Source: Cnuibacter physcomitrellae (GTDB lineage Bacteria > Actinomycetota > Actinomycetes > Actinomycetales > Microbacteriaceae). From it: a DNA stretch of 64,000 nt. Made by a program: the position numbers and the translations under genes. The stretch is from the NCBI RefSeq assembly GCF_014640535.1, contig NZ_BMHD01000001.1, positions 310,001-374,000 of the forward strand. The letters run 5' to 3'. The notes beneath the pieces were generated by a model. It was not told the DNA's origin and did not search any database. It saw nothing but the letters and a program-made list of their open reading frames with translations. Positions 48,458 through 57,620 of the stretch are shown piece after piece (the first letter of the stretch is position 1; the number at the start of each line of letters is the position of its first letter).

Positions 48458-49327
48458 GTGAACGACCCAGTCCGCACCGCCGAAGCATCGGCGGCCGTCA
48501 CGAGCGACCGTCTCGGTCTCGTCGATCGCCGCGCGTTCGCCTGGTTCCTGGGTGTGCTGGCTGCCCTCACCACGGCGGTGCTGGCGCCGCTGTGGCTGAC
48601 CGGAGCCGACGCCGACACGTTCAACGCCGTGGTGCCCGCACTCTCCTGGGCCCCCGCGCTCTCCGCCCTCGCCGCTCACCTGCTCGCCCGTCGCCGCGCA
48701 TCCTTCATCAGGTGGGCCGCGATCCGCCCCTTCGCGTCTCGGCGCATCCTGGGCACGTGGGCCCTCATGCTCGGGGTCTTCCTCGTCATCCCGGCCGCGT
48801 CGACCGGCCTCGGCGTGGCCACCGGCGTCGTCGCCTGGCAACCCTCGGCCGACGCGTGGAGCTTGGTTCCGCTCATCCTGCCCTTCGCGCTCCTCGGCCT
48901 GCTCACCGTCACGGGCGAGGAGATCGGTTGGCGCGGGGCGCTGCAGTCGACCCTCGCGCCGTGGGGAGCGTTCCGCGCGAGCGCGGTCATCGCGCTGCTC
49001 TGGATGGTGTGGCACCTCCCGCTCACCCTCGGGTACGCCTCGAGCGGCGACCTCGCACTCCGCGAGGTCGGCGCGACGAGCATCGATCTGCTCATCATCG
49101 GCTTCGTGCTCTCCGCAGCGCGGATCATGTCCTCGTCGATGTGGCCGGCCGCGTGGGCCCACGCTCTCATGAACTCGACGCTGGTCTTCGCGGAGTCCGC
49201 CCTCACCACCCCGACACGGGAGCTCGCCGACGGGCCGTTCTGGGCGATGCAGGCCATCACCTGGGCGGTCGCTGCCCTGGCCGCGCTGGCCACGATGCTC
49301 ATCGCGACGAGGGCGACGCGCAGCTGA
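48458..49327 (+). CDS. CPBP-family intramembrane metalloprotease
   Basis: 289 residues with about eight membrane helices. The three CPBP motifs are present: Glu154-Glu155 in TGEEIGWRG, His in LLWMVWHLPLT, and His/Asn in WAHALMNS. Such enzymes are CAAX-like proteases with roles in prenyl-protein processing in eukaryotes and in bacteriocin immunity or membrane stress in bacteria. GTG start with GAGGAGCCACC. Together with the upstream two-component system and the shared dyad it forms a likely membrane-stress module. Confidence 0.9.
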   Translation: MNDPVRTAEASAAVTSDRLGLVDRRAFAWFLGVLAALTTAVLAPLWLTGADADTFNAVVPALSWAPALSALAAHLLARRRASFIRWAAIRPFASRRILGTWALMLGVFLVIPAASTGLGVATGVVAWQPSADAWSLVPLILPFALLGLLTVTGEEIGWRGALQSTLAPWGAFRASAVIALLWMVWHLPLTLGYASSGDLALREVGATSIDLLIIGFVLSAARIMSSSMWPAAWAHALMNSTLVFAESALTTPTRELADGPFWAMQAITWAVAALAALATMLIATRATRS

Positions 49328-49426
49328 CGCTCCCCGCCCGGCGGTCGGGCGGGGGACCGGCGAACCCTTCACGCGGCTCGCGGCCCGCAGGGCGGCGGAA
49401 TGATGATTGCGTTTTCGCCGGTCATC

Positions 49427-49440
49427 TGACAACGTTGTCA
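49427..49440. promoter_or_regulatory. LacI-type operator TGACAACGTTGTCA
   Basis: A perfect 14-bp palindrome with the central CG of LacI-family operators, 50 bases before the GH92 start. In actinobacteria operators of this type control sugar-polymer genes and are bound by LacI-type repressors released by a sugar. No LacI-family gene is in the window, so the regulator must be elsewhere. Confidence 0.7.
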
Positions 49441-49490
49441 TGAACCCGCTGGCAGGACTGCCGACGGGACACCGATCTGGAGATGCCTCG

Positions 49491-52400
49491 ATGATGAGAT
49501 CCCGCACGCTGATCGGCGCGCTCGCCGCCGCCGTGCTCGGCGGTGCAGCAGCACTCGTGCCGATGACGAGCGCCGTGGCCGCGGAGCCAGCCCTGGTGGA
49601 CGACCCGGTGCAGTACGTCGACACGCTCAACGGCACGGGCACCGGAGGGGAGTCGGTGGGGTCGATCAACAACTTTCCCGGGGCCACCGTGCCGTTCGGG
49701 ATGGTGCAGTACTCGCCCGATACGACCAGCACCTATGCCGGCTACCACCACGACAACGACCGCTCGACCGGGTTCAGCATGACCCACGCCTCCGTCGGCT
49801 GCAGTGCGTTCGGCGACATCCCGATGCTGCCGACGACCACGCCGATCGGCTCCGACCCGTGGAGCGCGTCGGAGCGCATCGCGCACGACGACACCGAGGT
49901 CGGCACCGCCGGCTACTACACCGTCCGGTTCCCCGATACCGGAGTCTCGGCTGAGCTGACGTCCACGACCCGCACGGGCATCGGCGACTTCGACTACCCC
50001 GACGACGGCCGCCCGGCCCTGCTCCACATCCGCTCGGCCGGCTCTCTCGCCGGCAACTCGGACGCGAGCATCGCCATCGCCGAGGACGGCACGGTCACCG
50101 GGTCGGCCACCACCGGCAACTTCTGCGGCAAGGGCAACACCTACACGGTGTACTTCGCGATGCGGTTCTCGCAGCCGGTCCAGGCGTTCGGCACGTGGGA
50201 GGGGCAGACGGTCACGCCCGGAGCCCGTGCCGCAGACGGCAACCGCAGCGGCGGCTGGGTCGAGTTCGCGTCCGGCAGCGACGTCGAGGTGCAGACGGCG
50301 CTCTCCTACGTCAGCGTCGACGGCGCGATCGCCAACCTCGATGCCGAGACCAGCGGGTTCGACGCCGCACGCGCCGCGGCGACCACGCAGTGGAAGGACG
50401 CGCTCTCGCGGATCGCGGTCGCGGGAACGGATGCCGGTGACCTCGAGACGTTCTACACCTCGCTCTACCGCTCGCTCCTGCATCCGAACACCTTCGACGA
50501 CGCCGACGGACGCTACATCGGCTTCGACGGCGCGATCCACTCGGTCGAGCCGGGCCACTCGCAGTACGCGAACTTCTCCGACTGGGACACCTACCGCTCG
50601 CTCGCACCTCTGCAGGGGATGCTCTTCCCGGCCCAGGCGAGCGATATGGCGCAGTCGCTCGTGAACGATGCCGTGCAGAGCGGGTCGTACCCGCGCTGGG
50701 GCCTCGCCAACTCGGCGACCGGGCAGATGACGGGCGACAGCGTCGTGCCGCTCATCGCCAACCTCCACGCCTTCGGTGCCGACGACTTCGACCTCGACAC
50801 CGCCCTGCAGTACATGGTGAAGAGCGCGACCGAGGGCGGCGCGGGTCTGAACGGGTACGTGGAACGGCCGGGCATCGCGTCCTACCTCGAGCGCGGATAC
50901 GCGCCCCAGACGCAGGAGTTCCGTGGCGACCATCGTGTCGTCGGCGCCTCGATCACGCTCGAGTGGTCGATCGACGACTTCGCGATCTCGCAGTTCGCGG
51001 CCGCGCTGGACGACGACGCCACGGCCGATGCGTTCGCCGACCGGGCGCAGTACTGGCAGAACCTCTTCAACCCCACCACCGGATACATCTCGCCGCGCAG
51101 CGCCGCGGGCGCGTTCCCCGACGGCCCCGGCTTCGTCGAACCCACCTCGGGCTTCGGGCAGGACGGCTTCGACGAGGGCAACGCCGCCCAGTACCTCTGG
51201 CTCGTGCCGCAGGACGTGTCCGGCCTCGTCACCGCCCTCGGCGGCCGCGACGCAGCAGCCGCGCGGCTCGACGACTTCGTCACGAAGCTCAACGTCGGCC
51301 CGAACGAGCCCTACCTGTGGGCGGGCAACGAGCCGGACTTCGGGGTTCCCTGGCTCTACGACTACCTCGGCCAGCCGTGGAAGACGCAGCAGCTCGTCGA
51401 CCGCATCCGCACCGAGCTGTTCGCCCCGACGCCCAACGGCGAACCGGGCAACGACGACCTCGGCGCCCAGTCGAGCTGGTACGTCTGGGCGGCCCTCGGC
51501 CTCTACCCGGCCACACCGGGCACGACCGTGCTCGCGGTCAACACCCCCGCGTTCGATCAGGCCAGGATCAGCCTCGGCGACGGCGCGACGATCGACATCT
51601 CCGCTCCCGGAGCGTCCGGCCCCGACTGCGCCCGCTACATCGCGGGCCTCTCCGTCGACGGCGCGCCCACCGGCACCTCGCTGCCGGCCTCGATCGTCAC
51701 CACCGGCGGCTCGGTCGACTTCACGCTCTCCGGCACCCCCGACACGACCTGGGGCACCGAGGTCTCGGCCGCCCCGCCGTCGTGGAGCGACCGCGGGACC
51801 CCGGTGACCGCCAACGCCTCCCCGTCGAACCTCGCCGTCGCACCGGGTGCCTCCGGCGCACTCGACGTGGACGTGCAGGCCATGCGCGGCGGAGTGACCG
51901 ACTTCACCGCATCCGGAACCTCGGTTCAGCCGGGGATCACCGTCGGCACCGCCGCCGGGTCGGTCGACGCCACCGGCTCGGGTCACGCGGCGATCTCCGT
52001 GAACGTCGACTCCTCGGTGCCGGACGGCTTCTACCCGGTCGACGTCACCGTCTCAGCGGCGGGCGTGGAGAGGGTGTCGACGGTGATCGTCGACACCTCG
52101 CGTCCGGGTGGTCTGGCGTCGTACTACGACGTCGTCGGGACTGCTCCGGAGGCGGACGCCGCCGTGGCCGACTTCGACGGAGCCGGCAACAGCTACTCCC
52201 GTGAGCAGCTCGCGCTGCACGGCGTGACGCCGGGCGCGTCGATCCCGGTGGGATCCACGGCGTTCACCTGGCCGTCATCGCCCGTCGGGCTTCCGGATGC
52301 GGTCATCCCGGCTGGGCAGGAGATCACCGTCCCGTACTCGCCCACGCAGCTGAGCTTCATCGGCGCCTCGCGCGACGGCGGCTCCGAGGGGGATGCGACC

Positions 52401-53264
52401 GTCACGCTGGACGACGGATCGGTCGAGGTCGTGCACGTCGGCCTCGGGGACTGGGTGCTCCCGTCGTCCGACGGCAGCCCGGTCTACGGCGATTCGGTGG
52501 TCGCGAAGATGGCCGAGCGCAACGCGAACTCCAGCGTGCACGGCGCCTACGTCTTCGCCAGCCCGATCTGGACGGTGCCCACGGGCCGGACCATCGTGTC
52601 CGTCACCCTGCCGCAGCAGGAGCGCATGCGACTGTTCGCGCTGGCGACCGACGGAGTGGCTCCGACCCCGGAGCCCACCTCGGTGGTGCTCTCGTCGCGC
52701 ACGGTCGACCCGACCGTGGGATCGGAGCTGTCCCTGTCGGCATCGGTGACGCCGGCTCAGGCGGCGGGGACGGTCGAGTTCTTCGACGGAGACGAGCGGA
52801 TGGGGGCCGTCGTGATCGGTGCAGTGGCGCCGGCGTCGCTGGTCGCGGATCCGACGTCGCGCGTCGCGGCGGCGGCCGGCGCGGCTGAGCTCGTCGTCGT
52901 GCCGGAGGCGGAGGGCTCGCACGTGTACACGGCTCGCTTCACGCCGACGGATCCGGATGCGTTCGATGCGTCGGTGTCGGAGCCGCTCGTGGTGGTCGTC
53001 GCGCCGGCTGACCCGGGGACGCCGGGTGAGCCGGGGACGCCGGGGACGCCGGGGACGCCGGGGACGCCGGGGAACCCTGGGACGCCCGGGGGGCCTGGCG
53101 CGGGTGGGCCTGGCGCGGGCTCGGGGTCCAGCACCTCGGGGCAGGCCGGCCTCGCCGCCACCGGCACGGATGGCGCGCCGCTCCTGGCCCTGGGCGGGTT
53201 CGCCGCCCTGCTGGCTGCGGCGGGCGCGGCCGTGCTCGTCGCGACCCGCCGGCGCCGCGCCTGA
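49491..53264 (+). CDS. Large secreted GH92 alpha-mannosidase with sortase anchor
   Basis: 1257 residues. Sec signal ([20 protein letters not shown] to TSAVAAEP). Catalytic GH92 region about residues 35-730: [20 protein letters not shown] near the start, [48 protein letters not shown], and the calcium/catalytic stretch [21 protein letters not shown] (about 650-675). GH92 enzymes are calcium-dependent exo-mannosidases, mainly alpha-1,2 and alpha-1,3. Then Ig-like domains, a collagen-like Gly-Thr-Pro-Gly linker, and a C-terminal LAATG, membrane helix and RRRRA, the class E (LAxTG) sortase pattern. Start at ATG 49491 (CTGGAGATGCCTCG). It likely releases mannose from mannans of yeast or plant glycans. 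Confidence 0.93.
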   Translation: MMRSRTLIGALAAAVLGGAAALVPMTSAVAAEPALVDDPVQYVDTLNGTGTGGESVGSINNFPGATVPFGMVQYSPDTTSTYAGYHHDNDRSTGFSMTHASVGCSAFGDIPMLPTTTPIGSDPWSASERIAHDDTEVGTAGYYTVRFPDTGVSAELTSTTRTGIGDFDYPDDGRPALLHIRSAGSLAGNSDASIAIAEDGTVTGSATTGNFCGKGNTYTVYFAMRFSQPVQAFGTWEGQTVTPGARAADGNRSGGWVEFASGSDVEVQTALSYVSVDGAIANLDAETSGFDAARAAATTQWKDALSRIAVAGTDAGDLETFYTSLYRSLLHPNTFDDADGRYIGFDGAIHSVEPGHSQYANFSDWDTYRSLAPLQGMLFPAQASDMAQSLVNDAVQSGSYPRWGLANSATGQMTGDSVVPLIANLHAFGADDFDLDTALQYMVKSATEGGAGLNGYVERPGIASYLERGYAPQTQEFRGDHRVVGASITLEWSIDDFAISQFAAALDDDATADAFADRAQYWQNLFNPTTGYISPRSAAGAFPDGPGFVEPTSGFGQDGFDEGNAAQYLWLVPQDVSGLVTALGGRDAAAARLDDFVTKLNVGPNEPYLWAGNEPDFGVPWLYDYLGQPWKTQQLVDRIRTELFAPTPNGEPGNDDLGAQSSWYVWAALGLYPATPGTTVLAVNTPAFDQARISLGDGATIDISAPGASGPDCARYIAGLSVDGAPTGTSLPASIVTTGGSVDFTLSGTPDTTWGTEVSAAPPSWSDRGTPVTANASPSNLAVAPGASGALDVDVQAMRGGVTDFTASGTSVQPGITVGTAAGSVDATGSGHAAISVNVDSSVPDGFYPVDVTVSAAGVERVSTVIVDTSRPGGLASYYDVVGTAPEADAAVADFDGAGNSYSREQLALHGVTPGASIPVGSTAFTWPSSPVGLPDAVIPAGQEITVPYSPTQLSFIGASRDGGSEGDATVTLDDGSVEVVHVGLGDWVLPSSDGSPVYGDSVVAKMAERNANSSVHGAYVFASPIWTVPTGRTIVSVTLPQQERMRLFALATDGVAPTPEPTSVVLSSRTVDPTVGSELSLSASVTPAQAAGTVEFFDGDERMGAVVIGAVAPASLVADPTSRVAAAAGAAELVVVPEAEGSHVYTARFTPTDPDAFDASVSEPLVVVVAPADPGTPGEPGTPGTPGTPGTPGNPGTPGGPGAGGPGAGSGSSTSGQAGLAATGTDGAPLLALGGFAALLAAAGAAVLVATRRRRA
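53013..53096 (+). repeat. Collagen-like short repeat in the GH92 gene
   Basis: The DNA carries a run of nine-base units (CCGGGGACG) coding for Pro-Gly-Thr, so the protein has a Pro-Gly-Thr/Glu/Asn-rich linker of about 28 residues between the Ig-like domains and the sortase signal. It likely spans the cell wall. Such tracts expand and contract easily. Confidence 0.8.
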
Positions 53265-53354
53265 CGGTGCGGTCGTCATGACGGCGGATCGCGCGGCGCC
53301 GGTAGGGGAGAGGAAGGGGCGGCCGGGCCGCCGGCGTCGTGGAACGATGGAAGC

Positions 53355-53894
53355 ATGTCGGCCCTGATCGTCGCGGTCCACCGCAGCGCCTCGCATGGTT
53401 TCAGCAAGACGACGCGCGGTTCGGTCACGCTTCTCGAGGGGCTGGGCGTCGAAGGCGATGCCCACTGTGGGGTGACGGTCCAGCATCGGTCGCGGGTCGC
53501 CGCCGATCCGTCGCAACCCAATCTGCGGCAGGTGCACCTCATCCACGAAGAGCTCTTCGACGCACTCCGTGAGAGCGGGTACTCGGTGGCGCCCGGGGAC
53601 CTCGGGGAGAACATCACGACACGCGGCATCGATCTGCTCTCGCTTCCGGTGGGCGCACGACTGACCCTCGGCACCGCGGTGGTGACGATCACAGGACTGC
53701 GGAACCCCTGCCAGCAGATCAACGAGTTCCAGCCCGGCCTGCTCAAGCACGTGGTGCGCTCGGAGGGAGACGGGCGCGTCGTCCGCCTCGCCGGCGTCAT
53801 GGGGATCGTCTCTCGTGGCGGGCGGGCAGCCGCCGGAGACCCCATCGACGTGCAGCTGCCCCCGGAACCGCATCTCCCGCTGACCCGCGTCTGA
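53355..53894 (+). CDS. MOSC domain protein
   Basis: 179 residues. VHRSASHGFSKTTRGSVTLL at the start is the strand pattern seen in these proteins, then GLGVEGDAHCGVTVQHRS, PGDLGENITTRGIDLLSLPV and GLRNPCQQINEFQPGLLKHV. The conserved Cys in NPCQQI is the MOSC (molybdenum cofactor sulfurase C-terminal) ligand. YiiM/YuaD-type stand-alone MOSC proteins handle molybdenum-linked detoxification of N-hydroxylated compounds. Start ATG at 53355 shortly after a GGAACGATGGAAGC stretch. It stands alone. Confidence 0.88.
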   Translation: MSALIVAVHRSASHGFSKTTRGSVTLLEGLGVEGDAHCGVTVQHRSRVAADPSQPNLRQVHLIHEELFDALRESGYSVAPGDLGENITTRGIDLLSLPVGARLTLGTAVVTITGLRNPCQQINEFQPGLLKHVVRSEGDGRVVRLAGVMGIVSRGGRAAAGDPIDVQLPPEPHLPLTRV

Positions 53895-53987
53895 GCGTGC
53901 TAGGAGGCTGCGTGCGTGATGCCGCAGTCGAGACCTCGTGACTGCGGTGCATCACGGCAGAGGGCGCTGCTCTTGGCACGACGTCAG

Positions 53988-54120
53988 TCACCCCCGCAGT
54001 GTTCCTGTCTGGGGCTTCGGGGCGGTGCGGCGGGGTGGGATGGCGATGCCCAGTCCCAGCAGCGCGGCGACGGCGAGCACGATGACCTGGGCGGTGCCGT
54101 CGGCCGGGGTCACGTGGTCG
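53988..54120 (-). pseudogene. C-terminal fragment of a membrane protein
   Basis: Read on the minus strand, the frame ending at the TGA at 53988 encodes DHVTPADGTAQVIVLAVAAL and a membrane-helix-like continuation LLGLGIAIPPRRTAPKP. It has no start codon and abuts the broken epimerase at its upstream end, so it is the tail of a lost gene joined by a deletion. Family not identified. Confidence 0.4.
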
Positions 54121-54415
54121 AGGCCACGATCGACAGCAGCACGTGGTGGCCGACACCCGTGGTCTGCTCGGCCGCCAGCATCCGTTCCGTGGTGCCCCGG
54201 AAGAACGCCGTCGCGGCCGCGGCATCCATCTCGGCCGTGTTGAGCACGTCCACGACCACATCCGCTCCGGACATCGCCTCGCCGAGGCCCTCGCCCGTCA
54301 CCGCATCGACACCGTTCTGCCGCGAGCCGATCCGCAGGGTGTGCCCGAGTTCCCGCAGTCTCGCGCCGAGGCGGCGTCCGACATGTCCGTTGCCGCCGAC
54401 GATGAGGATCTCCAT
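54110..54415 (-). pseudogene. Truncated NAD(P)-binding epimerase/NmrA-like protein
   Basis: The frame starts MEILIVGGNGHVGRRLGARL, continues with RIGSRQNGVDAVTGEGLGEA and VVVDVLNTAEMDAAAATAFF and stops after VGHHVLLSIVASTT (101 residues). Full-length relatives have about 250 residues and continue with a GYYRGK-like active-site helix and substrate domain, which are missing. The sequence past the stop codes for an unrelated membrane segment in another frame, so a deletion has fused two gene remnants. The Rossmann half alone is unlikely to work. Confidence 0.75.
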
Positions 54416-54483
54416 GACTGTCCCTTCCCTGGCCGATTCGTGCCGGTCACAGGGATGACGATGCAGGTTCGCCGGGTGTGAGG

Positions 54484-54702
54484 TCAGTGCGCGGGGAGCC
54501 AGGCGGTGAGCTTCTGCGGATCGACCTGCAGCCGCACGTCGGTGACGCGGCCGCCGTGCACGTTGACGTTCACCACGGCGCGCACCTCGCCGCCGTCCAA
54601 GGCGGTGAAGGCGACGCCGTCGCCCGTACGATGCTGCTCGAGCGCGAAGGCGGGGCTCTTGCGCGTCGAGGGCCTGCCGGACGCCGCCGCTCCGAACTCT
54701 CA
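54484..54702 (-). pseudogene. C-terminal remnant of an ECF41-like sigma factor
   Basis: The minus-strand frame ends VNVNVHGGRVTDVRLQVDPQ followed by KLTAWLPAH, matching the SnoaL-like C-terminal extension of ECF41 sigma factors, whose conserved motif is NPDKL (DPQKL here). Only about 70 residues remain; a stop (TGA) cuts the frame upstream and the sigma-2 and sigma-4 domains are absent. ECF41 genes normally sit next to an epimerase, oxidoreductase or carboxymuconolactone decarboxylase gene, and the truncated epimerase is 69 bases downstream, so this was such a pair. Confidence 0.65.
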
Positions 54703-54785
54703 TCGCAGAGATGCCGCCGAGCCGCGCACGCGCTTTCCGCTAGGGTGATCCCGTAGATCCGCGTCGAACCCCGGGGGAAGAGTCG

Positions 54786-55355
54786 ATGAAGCACGTCGTG
54801 AGGGCAGCCTGCGTCTTGGGGACGGCAGGTGTCCTCGTTCTTGCGCTGGGAGGATGCGCCAGCGGTGGTGCGGAGGACCCGATGGCTGCTGAGGCGACAT
54901 CCCTTGCGGACCCGACAGGGACGACGGCGCCCGTCGAGGAGGAGGTCGTCGCCGAGGAGACCGAAGCGGAGACCGACGCTGACACGGTCTGCGGGTACTA
55001 CTTCCCGGCTCAGATGAAGATCGCCGCGCTGCAGCCCGAGAGCATCGAAGACACGTCGTCGGTGGCGACGGTGGGCGGGGTTGCGCTTCCTGCTCCCGAC
55101 TGCGCGATGCGCATCACCCTCGGCAACGGCGCCACGCAGATCAATCTCGGATGGGACTCCATCGAACATGCAGCGATCGGCGGCCCGTTCCTGTCGGCCG
55201 GTTACACGGACGGCTACGCCGGGTATGAGAAGACCGCCGATGAGGCCAGCTACAACATCGAAGGAGACGGGGTCGTCGTCGCCAGCATCGACGCGGGCCT
55301 TTCGATCGACCCGAACGTCCGTCCTGGAAGCGTCATCCTCTCCTACGTTCCCTGA
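54786..55355 (+). CDS. Small lipoprotein (189 aa)
   Basis: Lipoprotein signal with lipobox LALGGC (Cys24), an acidic low-complexity linker (PVEEEVVAEETEAETDADTV), then a domain of about 130 residues with two cysteines (VCGYYFPAQMKIAAL and ALPAPDCAMRITLG) that may pair. The mature protein is acidic and secreted. No family recognised. The ATG has GGGGGAAGAGTCG upstream and a -10 TAGGGT about 40 bases before. The next gene is another small lipoprotein with a faintly similar motif (tyrosine-rich YF...SQIAI), perhaps a diverged relative. Confidence 0.75.
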   Translation: MKHVVRAACVLGTAGVLVLALGGCASGGAEDPMAAEATSLADPTGTTAPVEEEVVAEETEAETDADTVCGYYFPAQMKIAALQPESIEDTSSVATVGGVALPAPDCAMRITLGNGATQINLGWDSIEHAAIGGPFLSAGYTDGYAGYEKTADEASYNIEGDGVVVASIDAGLSIDPNVRPGSVILSYVP

Positions 55356-55479
55356 TGCTCCGGCGAGGGACCACAGGAGTGCGCGCCCTCGTCGGCGGCT
55401 CGGGATGTCCCGGCCGCGTCTCTCACGACCTGTACGATCTCGTCAAGCCCGTCCACCGTGGGACGGGCGCTCTGGGGGA

Positions 55480-55779
55480 GTGACAACGTTGATCGGTGCA
55501 AAGGTAAGCAAGACCAGGTGGAGTGCGGCCGCAGGCGCGATCGTAGGGGCGGCGGCGGTGCTGCCCTTGCTTACCGGGTGCACCGTGACGTTCGGAGGAA
55601 CGCCGGAGCCGGAGCGAACCGCTATGGCGAGCGATCAGGTGGCCGGCTACTTCCTCGACATCTACTGCCCGTCGCAGATCGCGATCTCTCAGGGCCCCTC
55701 CAGCATCAGCGCCCAGTCCAACCTGTCTCAGAAGCTTGGAGTCGACATCGGCAGTTCTGAGAGCTGCGAGGGTCGCTGA
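55480..55779 (+). CDS. Small lipoprotein (99 aa), possibly truncated
   Basis: GTG start after CTGGGGGA; signal VTTLIGAKVSKTRWSAAAGA with lipobox LLTGCT (Cys34). The mature part is short (65 residues): SDQVAGYFLDIYCPSQIAIS and LSQKLGVDIGSSESCEGR. It has two Cys besides the lipid Cys. Compared with the neighbouring lipoprotein it looks as if it ends early; a shift of one frame after the stop continues into RAARVADALVLEW, so a frameshift is possible but not shown. Function unknown. Confidence 0.6.
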   Translation: MTTLIGAKVSKTRWSAAAGAIVGAAAVLPLLTGCTVTFGGTPEPERTAMASDQVAGYFLDIYCPSQIAISQGPSSISAQSNLSQKLGVDIGSSESCEGR

Positions 55780-56156
55780 CGCCCTGGTGCTGGAGTGGGG
55801 GAGTGGCATCGGACGTAGCGCCACGGCGCACGAGCAGAAACGAGCGAGAGCCCTCGAACGATGCTTGGGCACAAGGCCTGACGCATCTTCAGCTCGTTGA
55901 GCGCGGCTGGTCTGCGACGAGCTCGGCCTGGAATTCGGCGACGTCCTCAAGTCAGCACACATCCGCGGAGCCTGGTTTCATCCAGGCAACCAAAGCCACT
56001 CAAGTTCCCGAACTTCAGTGCTCGCAGCGTGTTGTCCCGCGTGGGCTGCTTAGGGCCGCTTCTTGGGCCGATATCAGGGTCCGGGAGAAGTCGATTATGC
56101 GGCTGTTGACATAATGTGCATTATCAGCGCTTCGGCGACGGCCGCGGGCGGGCGGA
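55780..56156. other. 377-bp stretch with no supported gene
   Basis: A rightward frame at 55803-56114 starts MASDVAPRRTSRNEREPSND but has atypical codon use, no family and no good ribosome-binding site. Base composition is lower in GC here and stop codons occur in all frames, in contrast to the neighbouring genes. The stretch looks like decayed coding DNA next to the lipoprotein and MarR genes. Confidence 0.5.
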
Positions 56157-56600
56157 TCAGAGCGGCGCGGGACCGAGCATCCGCTCGAGCAGGACGCGCA
56201 GCGCGTCGCGATCTGCTGCGTCGAGTCGTCGGATGATCGGCTCCACGGCGAGGCGGACGTCGTTCTCGATGCGGCGGGCCGCGGATTCGCCGTCGGGTGT
56301 CAGTGTGACCTCGACGACACGCTTGTCGGATTCGCTCGGACGCCTCTGGACGACGCCTCGGCGCTCGGCGCGATCGATCAGGCCCGACAGCGTCGACTTC
56401 TCCAGGCCCAGGTGGTCGGCCAGGCGCTTCATCTGGGGAGAACGTCCGCGGAGCGTTCCCAGGAGACGCAGCTGCGTGATCGAGAGGTCGTTGTCGGCTG
56501 CGATGCGGTTGAGCGCGCTCGTGAGCACGAACGCCGTCTGGGCCAGGGCGTCGACGAGAGCATCCTGGTCCTCGTCCTGGGCGGGCGACGATTCCTGCAT
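56157..56600 (-). CDS. MarR-family transcriptional regulator
   Basis: 147 residues. Dimer helix LVDALAQTAFVLTSALNRIA, HTH in QMKRLADHLGLEKSTLSGLI and wing RAERRGVVQRRPSESDKRVV. The P-S-E-S-D-K-R wing tip is typical of the family. It is divergent from a frameshifted alcohol dehydrogenase-like gene, 67 bases away, and a dyad-rich AT-rich operator lies between them (56612-56655). It presumably repressed that gene. Confidence 0.9.
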   Translation of the reverse strand: MQESSPAQDEDQDALVDALAQTAFVLTSALNRIAADNDLSITQLRLLGTLRGRSPQMKRLADHLGLEKSTLSGLIDRAERRGVVQRRPSESDKRVVEVTLTPDGESAARRIENDVRLAVEPIIRRLDAADRDALRVLLERMLGPAPL

Positions 56601-56611
56601 CGATCCTCCTT

Positions 56612-56655
56612 GTAGTTCGCACTACGAATTACTATAGTTCGTGATACCAACTATA
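56612..56655. promoter_or_regulatory. Dyad-rich operator between MarR gene and oxidoreductase
   Basis: GTAGT-TCGC-ACTAC (56612-56625) and arms TATAGTT (56633-56639) with AACTATA (56649-56655) are inverted repeats; TAGTTCG also recurs as a direct repeat at 56613 and 56635, 22 bases apart. The segment is markedly more AT-rich than its surroundings. Such clusters are usual for divergent MarR gene pairs. Confidence 0.65.
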
Positions 56656-56667
56656 CCAGGAGGAGCC

Positions 56668-57592
56668 ATGCACGCCGCCGTCGTCACCGATCTCGATCAG
56701 GTCCCCCAGTACCTCGACGCGCCCGATCCGGAGCCCGCCGGCCCGGAGCAGTCCGTCGTCGAGGTGCTCGCCTCCGCGCTGCATCCGCGCGTCCGATCCC
56801 AGGCGGACGGGTCGCACTACACCGAGACCCTCCCCCTCCCCTTCGTGCCCGGGATCGACGGCGTGGGGCGGGATGCGGAGGGCCGTCTGCTCTACTTCGT
56901 CGTCGACGGGGGTGCCATGGCCGAACGCGCGGTGATCGATCGGCGCGCGAGCGTCGTCCTCTCCCCCGCCATCGACCCGGTCCGCGTGGCCGCGGCCATG
57001 AACCCGGCGATGTCGTCGTGGATCGCCCTCCGTCGCCGCATCGTCCTCCCCGCCGAGGCGCACGTCGCGATCCTCGGAGCGTCAGGGAGCGCCGGACGGC
57101 TGGCCATCGAGGTCGCGCGGCATCTGGGAGCGGCCCGCGTCTCCGCCGTCGCTCGCGACGTCGCGTCCTTCGACGACCTCCGTGCCCTCGGAGCCGACGA
57201 CACGGTGACGTTCGAGGAGAGCTCGACCATCTCCTCCGCCGACGTCGTGCTCGACTACGTGTGGGGGTGCTCCCGCGGCGGGCGCCATGAAGGCGATCGT
57301 CCAGGCCCGCCCCGACCGTGGAGCAGCGTTCTCCTGGGTCCAGATCGGCTCCGTCGCGGGCGCCGAGGCGCCCATCCCCTCCGCAGCGCTGCGGGCGTCC
57401 GGGCTGCGGATCGTCGGGAGCGGACAGGGCTCGGTGAGCACGCGCGACATCGTGGCGGAGCTCCCCTCGCTGGCCGAGTTCATCATGTCCGGGACGCCCC
57501 ACGTCTCGGCCCGAGCCGTGCCGCTCCGCGACGTGGAGAGCGAGTGGTCCGGTCCCCGATCGGCCGCGGCCCGCACGGTCCTGGTCCCCTAG
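56668..57592 (+). pseudogene. Frameshifted zinc-type/quinone oxidoreductase (MDR family)
   Basis: The 5' frame (ATG at 56668 after CAGGAGGAGCC) encodes a medium-chain dehydrogenase: MHAAVVTDLDQVPQYLDAPD, VPGIDGVGRDAEGRLLYFVV, AILGASGSAGRLAIEVARHL (Rossmann fold) up to DVVLDYVWG. A run of five G (57263-57267) then shifts the frame; the next frame continues naturally as GAPAAGAMKAIVQARPDRG and SVAGAEAPIPSAALRASGLR to the stop at 57592. One extra G explains the break. It is a pseudogene or a sequencing error in a homopolymer; the MarR gene and operator beside it are intact. Confidence 0.87.
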
Positions 57593-57620
57593 GCGCGGGA
57601 GGTGGCCCGGAGACCCGGGA

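Noticed and set aside
55480-55494. TGACAACGTTGATC looks like half of the LacI-type operator seen at 49427
   Set aside because: Only the left half and centre match; it lies in the first codons of the lipoprotein gene and is not palindromic beyond AACGTT.
55803-56114. Frame starting MASDVAPRRTSRNEREPSND as a gene
   Set aside because: No family, poor ribosome-binding site, atypical composition; more likely decayed DNA.
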